Shown: piece after piece, positions 55,629-64,000 of the stretch
How the letters are laid out: every line of letters starts with the position of its first letter
Position numbering within the stretch: position 1 is the stretch's first letter
Source: Streptomyces sulfonofaciens
Lineage (GTDB): Bacteria > Actinomycetota > Actinomycetes > Streptomycetales > Streptomycetaceae
Length of the DNA: 64,000 bases
Direction: 5' to 3'
NCBI RefSeq assembly: GCF_014656295.1
Contig: NZ_BNCD01000009.1
Span: 266,057-330,056, forward strand
Program-made: the position numbers and the translations under genes
Notes under the pieces: model-generated
What the model was told of the DNA's origin: nothing
Databases searched by the model: none
Seen by the model: the letters and a program-made list of their open reading frames with translations, nothing else

Positions 55629-58607
55629 ATGTCCTACCACCTGTGTTCGCGCGCGAGATCCGCGGCGTACACCGCACTCCTGCTCACAATGTCGATCCTG
55701 CTGTCCGCACTGCTCCCGATCGGAGCCGCGTGGGCATCCGGGGCCACCACGGCCACGCCCGCCGCCGCCACAGCCACGCGCGCGACCGCCATCGCCACGC
55801 CCACGACCGCCACCACAGCCACGCCCGCCGCCACCACCGCCACGCGCGCCACCGGCACCACCACCGCCCCCCGAACCGCCAGCGCCCCCCGAAGAACCAC
55901 CGCCAACGCCACCGACTGCCCCGCCCTTCCGCTCGCCCCCTTCGGCGACCCGGGCTCCGCGGTGGGCAGGGCGACGGTCCCCGCGCAGGGGAGCGCCTGC
56001 TTCGCCTTCACCGCCGAACAGGCCGCGCTGCACAGGGTCCTGCTGGACGACCAGCACAACGAGACCGCGGCCCAGGTCTTCGACGGCGAGACCCCGTTGG
56101 ACTGCTACGACACCGAGTGGAGCAGCGCCGGATGGTGCCGCCTCCCCCGTGCGGGCGCCTTCACCCTGGAGGTCGTCAACAACGGGTGGACCGAGGACGA
56201 GGTCAGCGTCGCGGTCGTCCCGCTCGCCACCACCACCGGCTGCGAGCCGGAGACCGGCACCTCCTGGGACCTCGGCCCCGTCACCGGCTCCGCGGCCGGT
56301 CCCGTGGCCGTCGTGTGCCACCCGTTCACCGGGAAGGCCGGCGAGAGGGTCACCGTCGACTTCCACACCGCCGGGTACGGCAGCAGCGAATCCTGGATCA
56401 CCGACGAGACCGGAGCCCGGATCTGCCCGCACTTCAACGACGACGACAGCACGGGCTGCGTACTGCCCGGCGACGGCCCCTACCGGGTGCTCGCACGGGT
56501 GACCGACATCGAGGGAGGCTTTCCCGCCGCCTACACCCTGACGACCCGCCGGCTGTCCGACCCGGCAGGCTGCGCGGACGCCCCCGTCAACGCGTACGGG
56601 TCGGCGCCCACCACCGCCGATCCGGCGACGGGGTGCAGGATCCTGACCGCCCCGGCCGCCGGACGCTATGCCGTGTACGAGGTCCAGTCCGGGGCCCGTA
56701 CCGCGCTCGCCGTGTACGACAAGGCCGGCAGGACCGTGTGCGAGCGGTGGGAGTCCCCCTGTGCGCTGCTCGCCGCCGGTGACTACACCCTGCTCACCGA
56801 TCACGCGACTCTCGTCATCGACCGTTCCTCCGGCGCCGGCTGCGAGTCGGTCGACCTCGGTCTCCACCAGGGCTCCCTCGGCTGGGCCGGCGAGATCGAC
56901 TGCCTCACGCTGCCGCTGCCCGCGGGCGCCCGCACGGCCGCACTGAAGGCACTGGGCGGATCCGCGCCGAGCCCCGACGCCATCGCCGTCGACGCGGACG
57001 GCGTGCAGCAGTGCGACTGGACCACGCTCTCCGAGGGCACCTGCGAACTGGGCGGGAAGGCCCCGTTCCGTGTCCTGGTCTCCACCGATGACGAGAACCA
57101 CCCGACCGGCTCGTACAGCCTCGCGCTGTTCCGCACGGACGTCGCGAACGACTGCACGGCCGTCCCCGCGGGCGACTTCACCGACAGCACCGACTCGGCC
57201 CGGTTCAGCACCGGTGGCGGTGTCTTCGCCCGCTGCCTGTCCGTTCCGGCCGACGACCACAGCGCCGTCGAGAACCTTCAGCTCCGGACGGTCTCCGGCA
57301 CGTCCACCGCCGAGTTCTCGGTCCTGGACGAGCACGGCAGGCGGGTGTGCGGCATCACACCCTCCCTGACCGCCTGGACCACCTGCCCCCTCACCGCGGG
57401 CGCCGCGCACACGGTGCTGGTCACCGGTCGCGACGCGGCCGCCGAGTACACCCTGACCCGTCGCGATGTCACCGCGACCGCGAAGGGCTGTGCGCCGAAC
57501 CCGGCCACCGCGGTGGGCGGCCCCTCCACGGGCGGCTCGCTGGGGGCGCCCGGCCTGCTGCACTGCCGCAAGGTCACCACCGACGCAGCCGCCGACACGC
57601 TGCACCTCAACGTCCGGGACCCGCTCGGCACCGCGAACATCACGGCCTTCGACGCGGACGGCAAGACGGTCTGCTCGTCCGGAAACAAGTCGTGCGCGGT
57701 CACCGGTTCCCGCAGCTACCAGGTGCTCGTCACCGTCCCGACGTACCTGGACGCCGCCGACGCCTACCGCTTCGACGCCCTGCGCATCGCCACGGCCGAC
57801 GGGCCGGCCGACGAGTGCGTGAAGGTCCCGAACATCAGCTACGGGTACGGCCCGATCACCGGGAGCCTGGACGAACAGCACACCGCCGTCTGCGCGGCGC
57901 TGCCCACCGCGTACCGCGACCGATTCGACCTGGCGATCAGCGACACGGCGGGGGGCAGCGAGACGGCCGTTCCCTCGCTGTACAACGCGGACCTGGACAA
58001 CAACTGCGCCCTGTACATCCCCACCGGTTACCAGTGCTCCGTCGACGAGCCCTACACGAGCGAGGTCACCCCGGCCCTCTTCGTCCTCAGCCTGCCCGAG
58101 AAGGCGTCGCGGACCGACTACAGCGCACGGCTCGACTGCGTGAGCACGCTGTGCGGCACCGAGAAGATCACCGTCGGTCCGGTCACCCCGACGAGCGGCG
58201 AGAGCGGCACGAAGACCACGGTGGTGGTGACGGGCACCGCTCTGCACGAGGACGACAAGGTTCGGATCACCCTGTCCGGCAGGACGATCGAGTCCACGAC
58301 GACCTCGGTGGCCGACGACCGGAAGTCCCTGAAGGCCGAACTGGACCTCGCCGGGGCCGCGGCCGGCAACTGGAACCTCAGCGTCATCACCCACAACAAC
58401 TGGGAGTACCTCCGCGGCACCTTCACCGTCTCCCCCGCCGCGACGCTCAGGAACACCGCGGCTCCGACGACGGCAGGACCCGCGCGGGCCGATACCGGGC
58501 CCACCACCGCCCCCGGCTCCCGGGCGCCGGTGCCCGGCTCGTACGCCCACCGGACGCCCGACTTCTACGGACCGCCGCCGGCCGCCCACCGGGGTGGGGA
58601 GGCATAG
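55629..58607 (+). CDS. Large secreted protein with seven Cys-containing repeat modules and an IPT/TIG-like domain
   Basis: 992 residues, ATG after GGGGGGAACGGA. A signal peptide (LLLTMSILLSALLPIGAAWA, cleavage near residue 37) and an Ala/Thr-rich stalk (to ~95) precede seven modules of ~110-120 residues. Each opens with Cys (TDCPALP, TGCEPET, AGCADAP, AGCESVD, NDCTAVP, KGCAPNP, DECVKVP) and has a second Cys ~22-30 residues later; most contain a further Cys pair (RTVCERWESPC). The modules look like beta sandwiches of the bacterial pre-peptidase type. Residues ~845-935 (KITVGPVTPTSGESGTKTTV) are an IPT/TIG-like domain, then a Pro/Ala-rich tail. No sortase motif or membrane anchor is seen, so it is released or wall-bound. 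Function unknown. Confidence 0.85.
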   Translation: MSYHLCSRARSAAYTALLLTMSILLSALLPIGAAWASGATTATPAAATATRATAIATPTTATTATPAATTATRATGTTTAPRTASAPRRTTANATDCPALPLAPFGDPGSAVGRATVPAQGSACFAFTAEQAALHRVLLDDQHNETAAQVFDGETPLDCYDTEWSSAGWCRLPRAGAFTLEVVNNGWTEDEVSVAVVPLATTTGCEPETGTSWDLGPVTGSAAGPVAVVCHPFTGKAGERVTVDFHTAGYGSSESWITDETGARICPHFNDDDSTGCVLPGDGPYRVLARVTDIEGGFPAAYTLTTRRLSDPAGCADAPVNAYGSAPTTADPATGCRILTAPAAGRYAVYEVQSGARTALAVYDKAGRTVCERWESPCALLAAGDYTLLTDHATLVIDRSSGAGCESVDLGLHQGSLGWAGEIDCLTLPLPAGARTAALKALGGSAPSPDAIAVDADGVQQCDWTTLSEGTCELGGKAPFRVLVSTDDENHPTGSYSLALFRTDVANDCTAVPAGDFTDSTDSARFSTGGGVFARCLSVPADDHSAVENLQLRTVSGTSTAEFSVLDEHGRRVCGITPSLTAWTTCPLTAGAAHTVLVTGRDAAAEYTLTRRDVTATAKGCAPNPATAVGGPSTGGSLGAPGLLHCRKVTTDAAADTLHLNVRDPLGTANITAFDADGKTVCSSGNKSCAVTGSRSYQVLVTVPTYLDAADAYRFDALRIATADGPADECVKVPNISYGYGPITGSLDEQHTAVCAALPTAYRDRFDLAISDTAGGSETAVPSLYNADLDNNCALYIPTGYQCSVDEPYTSEVTPALFVLSLPEKASRTDYSARLDCVSTLCGTEKITVGPVTPTSGESGTKTTVVVTGTALHEDDKVRITLSGRTIESTTTSVADDRKSLKAELDLAGAAAGNWNLSVITHNNWEYLRGTFTVSPAATLRNTAAPTTAGPARADTGPTTAPGSRAPVPGSYAHRTPDFYGPPPAAHRGGEA

Positions 58608-58611
58608 AGCG

Positions 58612-58650
58612 GGAACGAGGGCTCGACCGGACCGGTCGGGCCCTCGTTCC
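58612..58650 (+). terminator. Terminator after the secreted repeat protein
   Basis: GGAACGAGGGCTCGACC (58612-58628) pairs with GGTCGGGCCCTCGTTCC (58634-58650), 17 positions with one mismatch near the middle, starting 4 bases after the stop codon. Confidence 0.75.
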
Positions 58651-58830
58651 GCGTGGTGCGACCGTGCCGTGCGAGCGGGCCGGTTCATCCGTGCCGGCCG
58701 TCCCGCACGGCTACGGGCCGTCCACGTCCGACCCGCCCGCGATCATGACTGATTGGCGCCCTTTGCGGACCCTGAATCCCCATTCATGCTGACAGCGGGG
58801 AGATGACAGGGATCGCGGTGAGGGGCCGTC

Positions 58831-59885
58831 ATGTCCGGAGCGCTGTACTTTCCCGTCCTGCCGACCCGCAAGCATGCGGCAGACGCCTACCGTGCCCTGC
58901 CTCCCGGCACACAGGCGAAGGTCGCGCCGCTGTGGACCCTGCCGCCGCGTCCGGGCATGATGCCCGCTCCCCTGGCCGGGAGGATCCACGACGACGTAGG
59001 CCGCGTGGTCACCGCGCACAAGCACCGGGCAGCATGGCTGGACGCACCGTTCGTCGACGCCGACGAGGCGACTGTGCTGGCCGGCGCACTGCCGCCCGGA
59101 TGGTGGGCCCTGCGGAACCTGCGCCCTGTGACCGGGCCGGGCCGGCCTGCCGCACAGCAGTCCCTCGCCCTCGCGGCCGCTCAGCACCGGGGCGACCGCC
59201 TGGGCATCCGGGTGCGGGTTCCCGACGAGTGGCACGATCGGGACACGGCGCCGACACGCCACCTACTCGACCGAGTCGGCCCCACCGTCCCCGTCGACCT
59301 GTTCCTCGACCTGTGCGCCGTGCCCTCGCCGGCCGGGACGCCGCCAAGGAGGCGCTGCGCGCCCTCGACACCCTGGTCCCGCTTGCCCCCTGGCGGACGG
59401 TCGCCGTCATGTCTGGCGGCTTCCCCGAACCGCCCGACGGATTCCGTGAAGGCACGTCGTACGAGGCACCGCGGGCGGACTGGGACACCTGGCACGGGAT
59501 TCACCACAGCGGACGCCTCTACCTCCCCTTGCTGCACTACGGCGACTACGGCGTCCTCCCCGCCCGGTACACCGCCCGGACACCGCCCTCGGGCAAGGGC
59601 GGACCGTCCTGGGGCGTCCTGCGCTACACCACCTCGCGTTCGTACCTCTTCGAGAAGGTGCTGCAGCGCGGTGACCACCGCGACGCGGTCAACCGTGCGG
59701 CAGCCGGGCGCATCAGGAGCCTCACGGACTTCCGCGGCCCGTCGGCCGGCACGGGGGAAGGCTGGCTTCGCGACTGCGCCCATGGATCCGGGACCACAGG
59801 CAACCACTCGGTGTGGAACCGAGTCGGCAACATCCAGCACATGACGTTCCTCGTCAAATGCCTCGAAGAGCGTCCCGTGCACTGA
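58831..59885 (+). pseudogene. Beta-family protein gene with a frameshift
   Basis: The first frame (58831 to ~59330) reads MSGALYFPVLPTRKHAADAY, LLDRVGPTVPVDLFLDLCAV; the second frame (~59325-59885) continues RDAAKEALRALDTLVPLAPW, TVAVMSGGFPEPPDGFREGT, LRYTTSRSYLFEKVLQRGDH and GNHSVWNRVGNIQHMTFLVK. Together they make the ~350-residue protein I recall as the phage-derived beta family (beta protein, function unknown). One base appears lost near 59322-59336 (CCCTCGCCGGCCGGGACGCC). Either a true frameshift or a sequencing error. The ATG is preceded by GAGGGGCCG. Downstream of a terminator; no partner gene is obvious. Confidence 0.65.
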
Positions 59886-60505
59886 ACCGGCGGAGATCGC
59901 GCCGCGCGTCCAGGCCGAGGACGCCGCGGGTGTTCGCTCCAGCCGGCCCGCCGCCGTCCTCCGCGGTGCTCACCTCGCGGGGGAGGCGCAGCGGCGGTGC
60001 ATCGCAGACCGTGGCCTCCGGTGAGCCGGTGAGGGTTGGGACCGCGGAGGCAGGGCGAGGCCACCCTCGCCCGGACAAGGGCACATCGGGCAGGCCGTGG
60101 GGGGATCGCCCATTGCGCGGCCGTCGGCGTCCCGGTGCAGTGCCGTCCTGCCTCGCATGCCCTCACCCTCACGCCGTCCGCAGGTGCGCCGAGCCGCCCG
60201 CTCGGCCGTCCGGACCGGCCGAGCCCGGACTGCGGACCGTGCCCCGCTTTCCCGCCATGGGAAAAGGGGGCGCACAACCCTTCGCGCTCCTGACGGGTCT
60301 GGACAGGCGCGTGACGCGCTCTCGATGCGCTGTCATGCGCCTTTTCGTGCGTTCCAGGGAGCAAGGAGCGACGTGATGCCACCGCGGGCGGGCCGCGGGG
60401 CGCGGGGCGACGGTGGCCGCGGGGCGACGGTGGCCGCGCGGGCGTGCGCCCCATGAGCACCGGCCCGGCCCACCGGGTGGTCACGTCCGGTCCGGGAGGA
60501 TATTG
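59886..60505. other. Intergenic region without a supported gene
   Basis: 620 bases. Two tandem 17-bp units, GGGGCGACGGTGGCCGC, lie at 60404-60420 and 60421-60437. The patch 60300-60360 is AT-richer and could hold the promoter of the next gene. Open frames show no signature. Confidence 0.45.
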
Positions 60506-62041
60506 ATGAACTTGCGCAGAGCGGCAGGCGGTATCGGTCTGATGGCGGCGGTCGCGGTGAGCCTGTCGGTGACCGCGCCCGCGGCCCTTGCGGACACCGC
60601 AGGCAGTGGCACCGCCACCACGACCGGCGCCGGGCTCCGGGACGACTTCAACGGCGACGGCTACGCCGACGTCGCCTTTCCCGTGCCCGCCGCGGGACTC
60701 GCGAGCTACGAGGGCAACCAGGACGGGGGCGGTGCGGCGTTCGACGGCTACGTGGCCGTCATGTACGGCTCGGCCGACGGCCTCGTGACCTCCTCCAAGC
60801 AGGTCTTCGACCAGAACAGGCCCGATATCCCGGGGGACGCCGAGCAGGGCGACGCCTACGGCAGCTCGGTCACCTCCGCCGACCTGGACCGGGACGGGTA
60901 CGCGGACCTGATCGTCGGGGCCGGCGGTGACAACGGGGACCAGGGATCACTGTCGGTCATCTGGGGAGGCCCCGACGGGCTGTCCGGCTCGACCTGGCTC
61001 TCCGAGGGCGCCACGTACGAGGACGGGCTCGGTGACCTCACCGTGGCCGGGGACTTCAACGGCGACGGTGCCCCCGACGTGGCGGCCAGTGTCCGCGGGA
61101 CGAGCCTGCGCGTCCTGACCGGCCCCTTCCACCGCGACGGTACGCCGGCCGGAGGCACGCACGACGTCAAGGGCCCCGACGACGGAACACCCGATGCGGC
61201 CAGGATGAGCGACCTGGCGGCGGGCGACGTGAACGGTGACGGCATCGCGGACGTCGTCTCCGCGGGCGGCAGGGGCGACGGCAGCCATGTCGGCTACTTC
61301 AAGGGCGCGCCCGCGGGCCTCACCCCGGGCGCCACCGTCAGCGGTCTCGACGGCGCCGGCGACAACCTGGACGTCGGCGATGTGAACGGCGACCACCACG
61401 CCGACATCGTCATCGGCCGTCCGGACGGCAACTTCGGCAGCGAAGACCCCCTGCCGCAGGCCAAGGGCGGCATGGTCACCTACCTGCCGGGCAGTGCGGA
61501 CGGACCCGATCCCGCGGGGCTCAGGAGGATCAACCAGGACAGCCCCGGTGTGCCCGGCGTCGCCGAGGAGAACTACGTCGAAGGCACCGTCGACGGGTTC
61601 GGCAGGGGTGTCTCGGTGGGCGACATCGACGGTGACGGGTACGCGGACGTGTCCGTCGGGGTGCCCAACGAGACCTACGACGGCATTGAGATGGCGGGCA
61701 GCGCGGTCACGTTGCGGGGCACCGCGGACGGTCTGACCGGCCAGGGCGCGCAGGTCTTCAGCCAGGACACCGCCGGTGTGCCCGGCATCCCGCAGGCCTA
61801 CGACAACTTCGGGTCCGGCACCAAGCTCACCGACACCGACAGCGACGGCATGGCCGACCTGGTCGTCGGGTGCTCGGGTGAGGGCGAGGGCGGTTCCGAG
61901 GACACCTACGACGGCTCGATCTGGGTGCTGAGGGCGACGGCGGACGGCGTGACGCCGACCGGTTCGATCACCTTCGGCGCCCGCACGCTGGGCGTCCCCC
62001 AGCACAACGGAGGCGGACTGGGCTCGGAGTTCTCTTCCTGA
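60506..62041 (+). CDS. Secreted FG-GAP/VCBS seven-bladed beta-propeller protein
   Basis: 511 residues, ATG after GGGAGGA. A Sec signal peptide (GIGLMAAVAVSLSVTAPAAL, cleavage near ALA-DT) is followed by seven repeats of ~60 residues, each with a calcium-binding D-x-D-x-D-G-x-x-D motif: DFNGDGYADVAF, DLDRDGYADLIVG, DFNGDGAPDVAAS, DVNGDGIADVVSA, DVNGDHHADIVIG, DIDGDGYADVSVG and DTDSDGMADLVVG. This matches the integrin alpha-type propeller. Bacterial forms are secreted, sometimes adhesive or fused to enzymes, and this one has no extra catalytic domain or anchor. It stands alone with its own leader. Exact role unknown. Confidence 0.93.
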   Translation: MNLRRAAGGIGLMAAVAVSLSVTAPAALADTAGSGTATTTGAGLRDDFNGDGYADVAFPVPAAGLASYEGNQDGGGAAFDGYVAVMYGSADGLVTSSKQVFDQNRPDIPGDAEQGDAYGSSVTSADLDRDGYADLIVGAGGDNGDQGSLSVIWGGPDGLSGSTWLSEGATYEDGLGDLTVAGDFNGDGAPDVAASVRGTSLRVLTGPFHRDGTPAGGTHDVKGPDDGTPDAARMSDLAAGDVNGDGIADVVSAGGRGDGSHVGYFKGAPAGLTPGATVSGLDGAGDNLDVGDVNGDHHADIVIGRPDGNFGSEDPLPQAKGGMVTYLPGSADGPDPAGLRRINQDSPGVPGVAEENYVEGTVDGFGRGVSVGDIDGDGYADVSVGVPNETYDGIEMAGSAVTLRGTADGLTGQGAQVFSQDTAGVPGIPQAYDNFGSGTKLTDTDSDGMADLVVGCSGEGEGGSEDTYDGSIWVLRATADGVTPTGSITFGARTLGVPQHNGGGLGSEFSS

Positions 62042-62688
62042 CCCGCTGCCGTGCCCTGACCTTGAGCCGGTCAACGGCTCAGAGGTCGTTCTCTCCCGAT
62101 GTCTTATCCCGGAATCCGGGTTTGATCCTGGTCTGATGGGTCGCGCCGGGAGACCGTGGCTTCGCCGGTGAGGCATCGGGCCAGGCTCCCCACCCCTGCG
62201 TCGAACTGGCGGCCGGCGAGGCGATCGGGAGGGTGCCGACCCATGCGACGGGGCCGGACACCCTGCCCAGCCGCACCCCTCCACCGCGTCGGACAAGCGC
62301 CGGCGCCGCCGACTGGTGGCCAATGCCATCGGGAAGATGGTGCAGCACCCCGCCCTCACCGGAGCGGTGCGGGAGCAGTCGCGGCGGTGGAGCCGGGCCG
62401 CCCCGCCCCGAGCGCAGCCCGCCGACCGTCACGACAGGGGTCTGGCCGCCACGTCCCCGTACCTCACACACCACGGAATACAGCCACCGCTCCGGACCTG
62501 TCAGGGACTTCGAGGAAGTCACCCTGACCGAGCCGAAGTCAGTAACGCTGCGCCGGTGACCACCCGCGCGGCGTGCGCGTCACGGAGGCGGGTGGCGGAG
62601 CACCGGACGCCCTCCGTCGCCCCGCGCGGCCCGGCCGTCACCTCTGCGGCAACCCGGCGGCCGCATGACTGGAGGATCCGGTGGCCCG
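62042..62688. other. Intergenic region between convergent propeller and acetyltransferase genes
   Basis: 647 bases. Two small hairpins, GAGCCG/CGGCTC (62064-62080) and CCCGG/CCGGG followed by TTT (62108-62123), probably end the propeller transcript. A plus-strand frame near 62310-62420 reads LVANAIGKMVQHPALTG, which may be a fragment of a gene, but it has no clear start and I do not recognise it. Confidence 0.45.
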
Positions 62689-63471
62689 TCAGGGCGCCAC
62701 GAGGACGGTCAGGAACTCCTCGGAACGGAAACCGACGGAGGCGTAGATCGGCTTTCCCATGTCGGAAGCGTACAGAAAGACGGTGGACGCGCCGGCTTCC
62801 CTGGCGAGCCGGACCAGTTCCTCGGTCATCAGCCGTCCGACTCCGCGCCGCCGGTAGGCGGGCAGGGTGGTGATGGCCCAGATGCCTGCGATATCGCCGG
62901 ACACGTCGAGATACCCCGTGCCCACTGCAACGCCGTCGATTTCCGCGAGGTGCAGGGTCGTGCCCGGGATGCGCGGCACGAAGGGACCGGCGAACGGCGT
63001 GTACCCCAGGCGGGGCTCCTCGTTCCCCGCCGCCAGCGTGTCGACGTAGAGGTCGAGATCGGGGGCGGACAGGGTACGTATCCGTGCCTCGTGGTCCACC
63101 GGCCGAGAGGGTACCTGTGCATCGGGGGGCAGAATCATGAGCGGTTCCCGCACGCTCACGGTCAAGCCGTGCTCGATGGCCAGCCGAGCCGTGTCCGGAT
63201 CGGGGACACCATGCACGACCAGGCTCCACGGAGCGCCCTTGCCCGCCAGGAAGGCCGCCGCCTCGGCCATCTCATCGGCGTCCGGCTCCGGAAGCGAGCT
63301 CACGACGGTGTTGAAGAGGGGGGTCGGCAGGCCCGTGTACACCAGGACCGTGTCGTTGGGTGCCCGATGGACATGTGCGCCGTCCATCCCGGCGCTGAGG
63401 TTTTCCAACACGACGCCGTAACGCGGCGCTATTCGTCGGAGGAGATCGTTCTGCGTGTCGAGCATGTTCAT
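62689..63471 (-). CDS. GNAT family N-acetyltransferase
   Basis: 260 residues, ATG at 63471 (MNMLDTQNDLLRRIAPRYG) with AAGG upstream; frames open further right lack a site. The N-terminal half (to ~130) is a degenerate acetyltransferase-like part. The C-terminal half is a full GNAT domain: ARIRTLSAPDLDLYVDTLA, GVAVGTGYLDVSGDIAGIW, the acetyl-CoA loop ITTLPAYRRRGVGRLMTEEL (R-R-x-x-G-x-G-like) and FLYASDMGKPIYASVGF. Two-lobed GNATs of this kind act on small molecules, aminoglycoside-like compounds or proteins. No substrate clue comes from neighbours: the flanks are a non-coding gap and a transposase end. Confidence 0.9.
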   Translation of the reverse strand: MNMLDTQNDLLRRIAPRYGVVLENLSAGMDGAHVHRAPNDTVLVYTGLPTPLFNTVVSSLPEPDADEMAEAAAFLAGKGAPWSLVVHGVPDPDTARLAIEHGLTVSVREPLMILPPDAQVPSRPVDHEARIRTLSAPDLDLYVDTLAAGNEEPRLGYTPFAGPFVPRIPGTTLHLAEIDGVAVGTGYLDVSGDIAGIWAITTLPAYRRRGVGRLMTEELVRLAREAGASTVFLYASDMGKPIYASVGFRSEEFLTVLVAP

Positions 63472-63779
63472 CTGCCTTGGCGGAGTGTGAGCGCGGTGGC
63501 CGACCGGGGGCGAGCCCTGACAAGCTACGTGCGGGACGGGAGCACCCTGCACTGCCCGCCACGAGCGGGTCGTTCGGCCACCCCTTTCAGCCCGGTCACC
63601 GCATGGACTTTCGAATGGGACTGTAGTGATTCAGTCGATTTCCGGCCATTCGCCACGCCGGGAGGCACGGCGGCGTAGATCGCGCGACACCGACAGCCCA
63701 GCGTTCCTCCTTCTCAGCAACCTTCCCGGAGCCACACTCCAGCGGTCGTTCCCCCAATTCGCCAATCACCGTCCGCTAA
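63472..63779. other. Intergenic region upstream of the acetyltransferase gene
   Basis: 308 bases with the leader of the minus-strand acetyltransferase gene and the flank of the IS5-type element. The AT-richer patch 63598-63655 may hold the promoter. Nothing else supported. Confidence 0.45.
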
Positions 63780-64000
63780 GGGCTGTCCCGTAAATGGTCT
63801 TTGACGTGTCTGGTGGCCTGGTGGTTTCTGCGTCACCCGGCCAGCGTGTGGTTGTGCAGGCGGGCGATGCCGAGCATGGCGTGGTGGACGCCGTCGCCTT
63901 TGGGACGGCAGTCGCGGAGGATCTTCCAGGTCTTCAGGCGGGCGAAGGTGTGCTCGACGCGGGCGCGGACCTTGCGGTGTGAGCGGTTGTGCTCTTCTTT
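63780..64000 (-). mobile_element. Right part of an IS5-type insertion sequence, running off the window
   Basis: The left boundary is marked by GGGCTGTCCCGTAAATG beginning near 63779-63780, an end motif I recall from Streptomyces IS5-family elements. The transposase C-terminus follows on the minus strand. The other end and target duplication are outside the window. Confidence 0.75.
63833..64000 (-). CDS. IS5-family transposase, C-terminal end (partial)
   Basis: The last 55 codons are visible and read KEEHNRSHRKVRARVEHTFA, RLKTWKILRDCRPKGDGVHH and AMLGIARLHNHTLAG before TGA. RVRARVEHTFARxKxWKILRDCR is the usual DDE transposase tail of Streptomyces IS5-type elements; the Glu of ARVEHTF is the final catalytic residue. 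The N-terminal part lies beyond 64000. The frame is intact so far as seen, so the element may be active. Confidence 0.85.
   Translation of the reverse strand, partial: KEEHNRSHRKVRARVEHTFARLKTWKILRDCRPKGDGVHHAMLGIARLHNHTLAG

Noticed and set aside
55593..58688. A 1031-codon minus-strand open frame opposite the secreted repeat protein
   Set aside because: Shadow of the plus-strand gene; composition is Arg/Gly/Val-rich without motifs, and the plus frame has a signal peptide and clear repeats.
1..64000. tRNA, rRNA or known riboswitch
   Set aside because: I saw no cloverleaf-type sequence with conserved arms, no rRNA segment and no recognisable aptamer core by eye; a covariance search would be decisive.

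Overview
The window is very GC-rich with strong third-position GC bias. It carries an Lsr2 nucleoid protein, a type VII (ESX) secretion locus, gas-vesicle-cluster accessory genes and many secreted multi-domain proteins. This fits a Streptomyces or close actinomycete chromosome, probably an accessory or arm region, since insertion sequences and broken genes are present. I saw no rRNA, tRNA or CRISPR array.

Layout. (1) 1-24325, plus strand: a type VII secretion effector operon. It holds the end of a small helical protein, a 7007-residue giant protein, two tandem type VII-associated paralogues and a membrane-anchored ricin-lectin protein. The giant has an ESX-like helical head, a long disordered linker, a His/Cys peptidase-like module, one intact and three decayed OTU-like modules, three caspase-like modules (one decayed) and a near-identical ~500-residue domain present twice. 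(2) 24688-29055: an RraA-like aldolase, then a DUF6924-type gene split by a complete ISL3-type insertion sequence (25759-28146, 8-bp target duplication) that carries a SMI1/KNR4 gene as passenger, then lsr2. (3) 29912-33588: a LysR regulator, a small unknown protein, a nitroreductase and, on the minus strand, an aldehyde dehydrogenase. (4) 33775-43544, minus strand: eight genes that look like a Pel or galactosaminogalactan-type exopolysaccharide cluster. They are an Agd3/CE18-like deacetylase, a PelF glycosyltransferase, a polytopic membrane protein, two sugar-nucleotide SDR enzymes, a nucleotidyltransferase, a spherulin-4/Sph3-like protein and a GH114 lipoprotein. (5) 43950-49212: a small secreted protein, a region of short repeats, a possible decayed gvpO, two gas-vesicle-cluster accessory genes (GvpY/GvpZ-like) without the structural genes, and two small membrane proteins. 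(6) 49951-54647: two convergent DHA2-family exporters sharing a strong terminator; the second has a long beta-sandwich C-terminal extension. (7) 55629-64000: a secreted seven-module Cys-repeat protein, a frameshifted beta-family gene, a seven-bladed FG-GAP propeller protein, a GNAT acetyltransferase and the end of an IS5-type transposase running off the window.

How the genes work together. Region 1 looks like one secreted-effector locus: the ATGA overlap and tight spacing of its last genes suggest co-translation, and the type VII-associated proteins probably serve export of the giant. Region 4 contains activities for precursor supply, polymerisation, export (weak assignment), deacetylation and hydrolysis of an alpha-1,4-galactosamine-type polymer. 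The other regions are mostly independent units separated by hairpin terminators.
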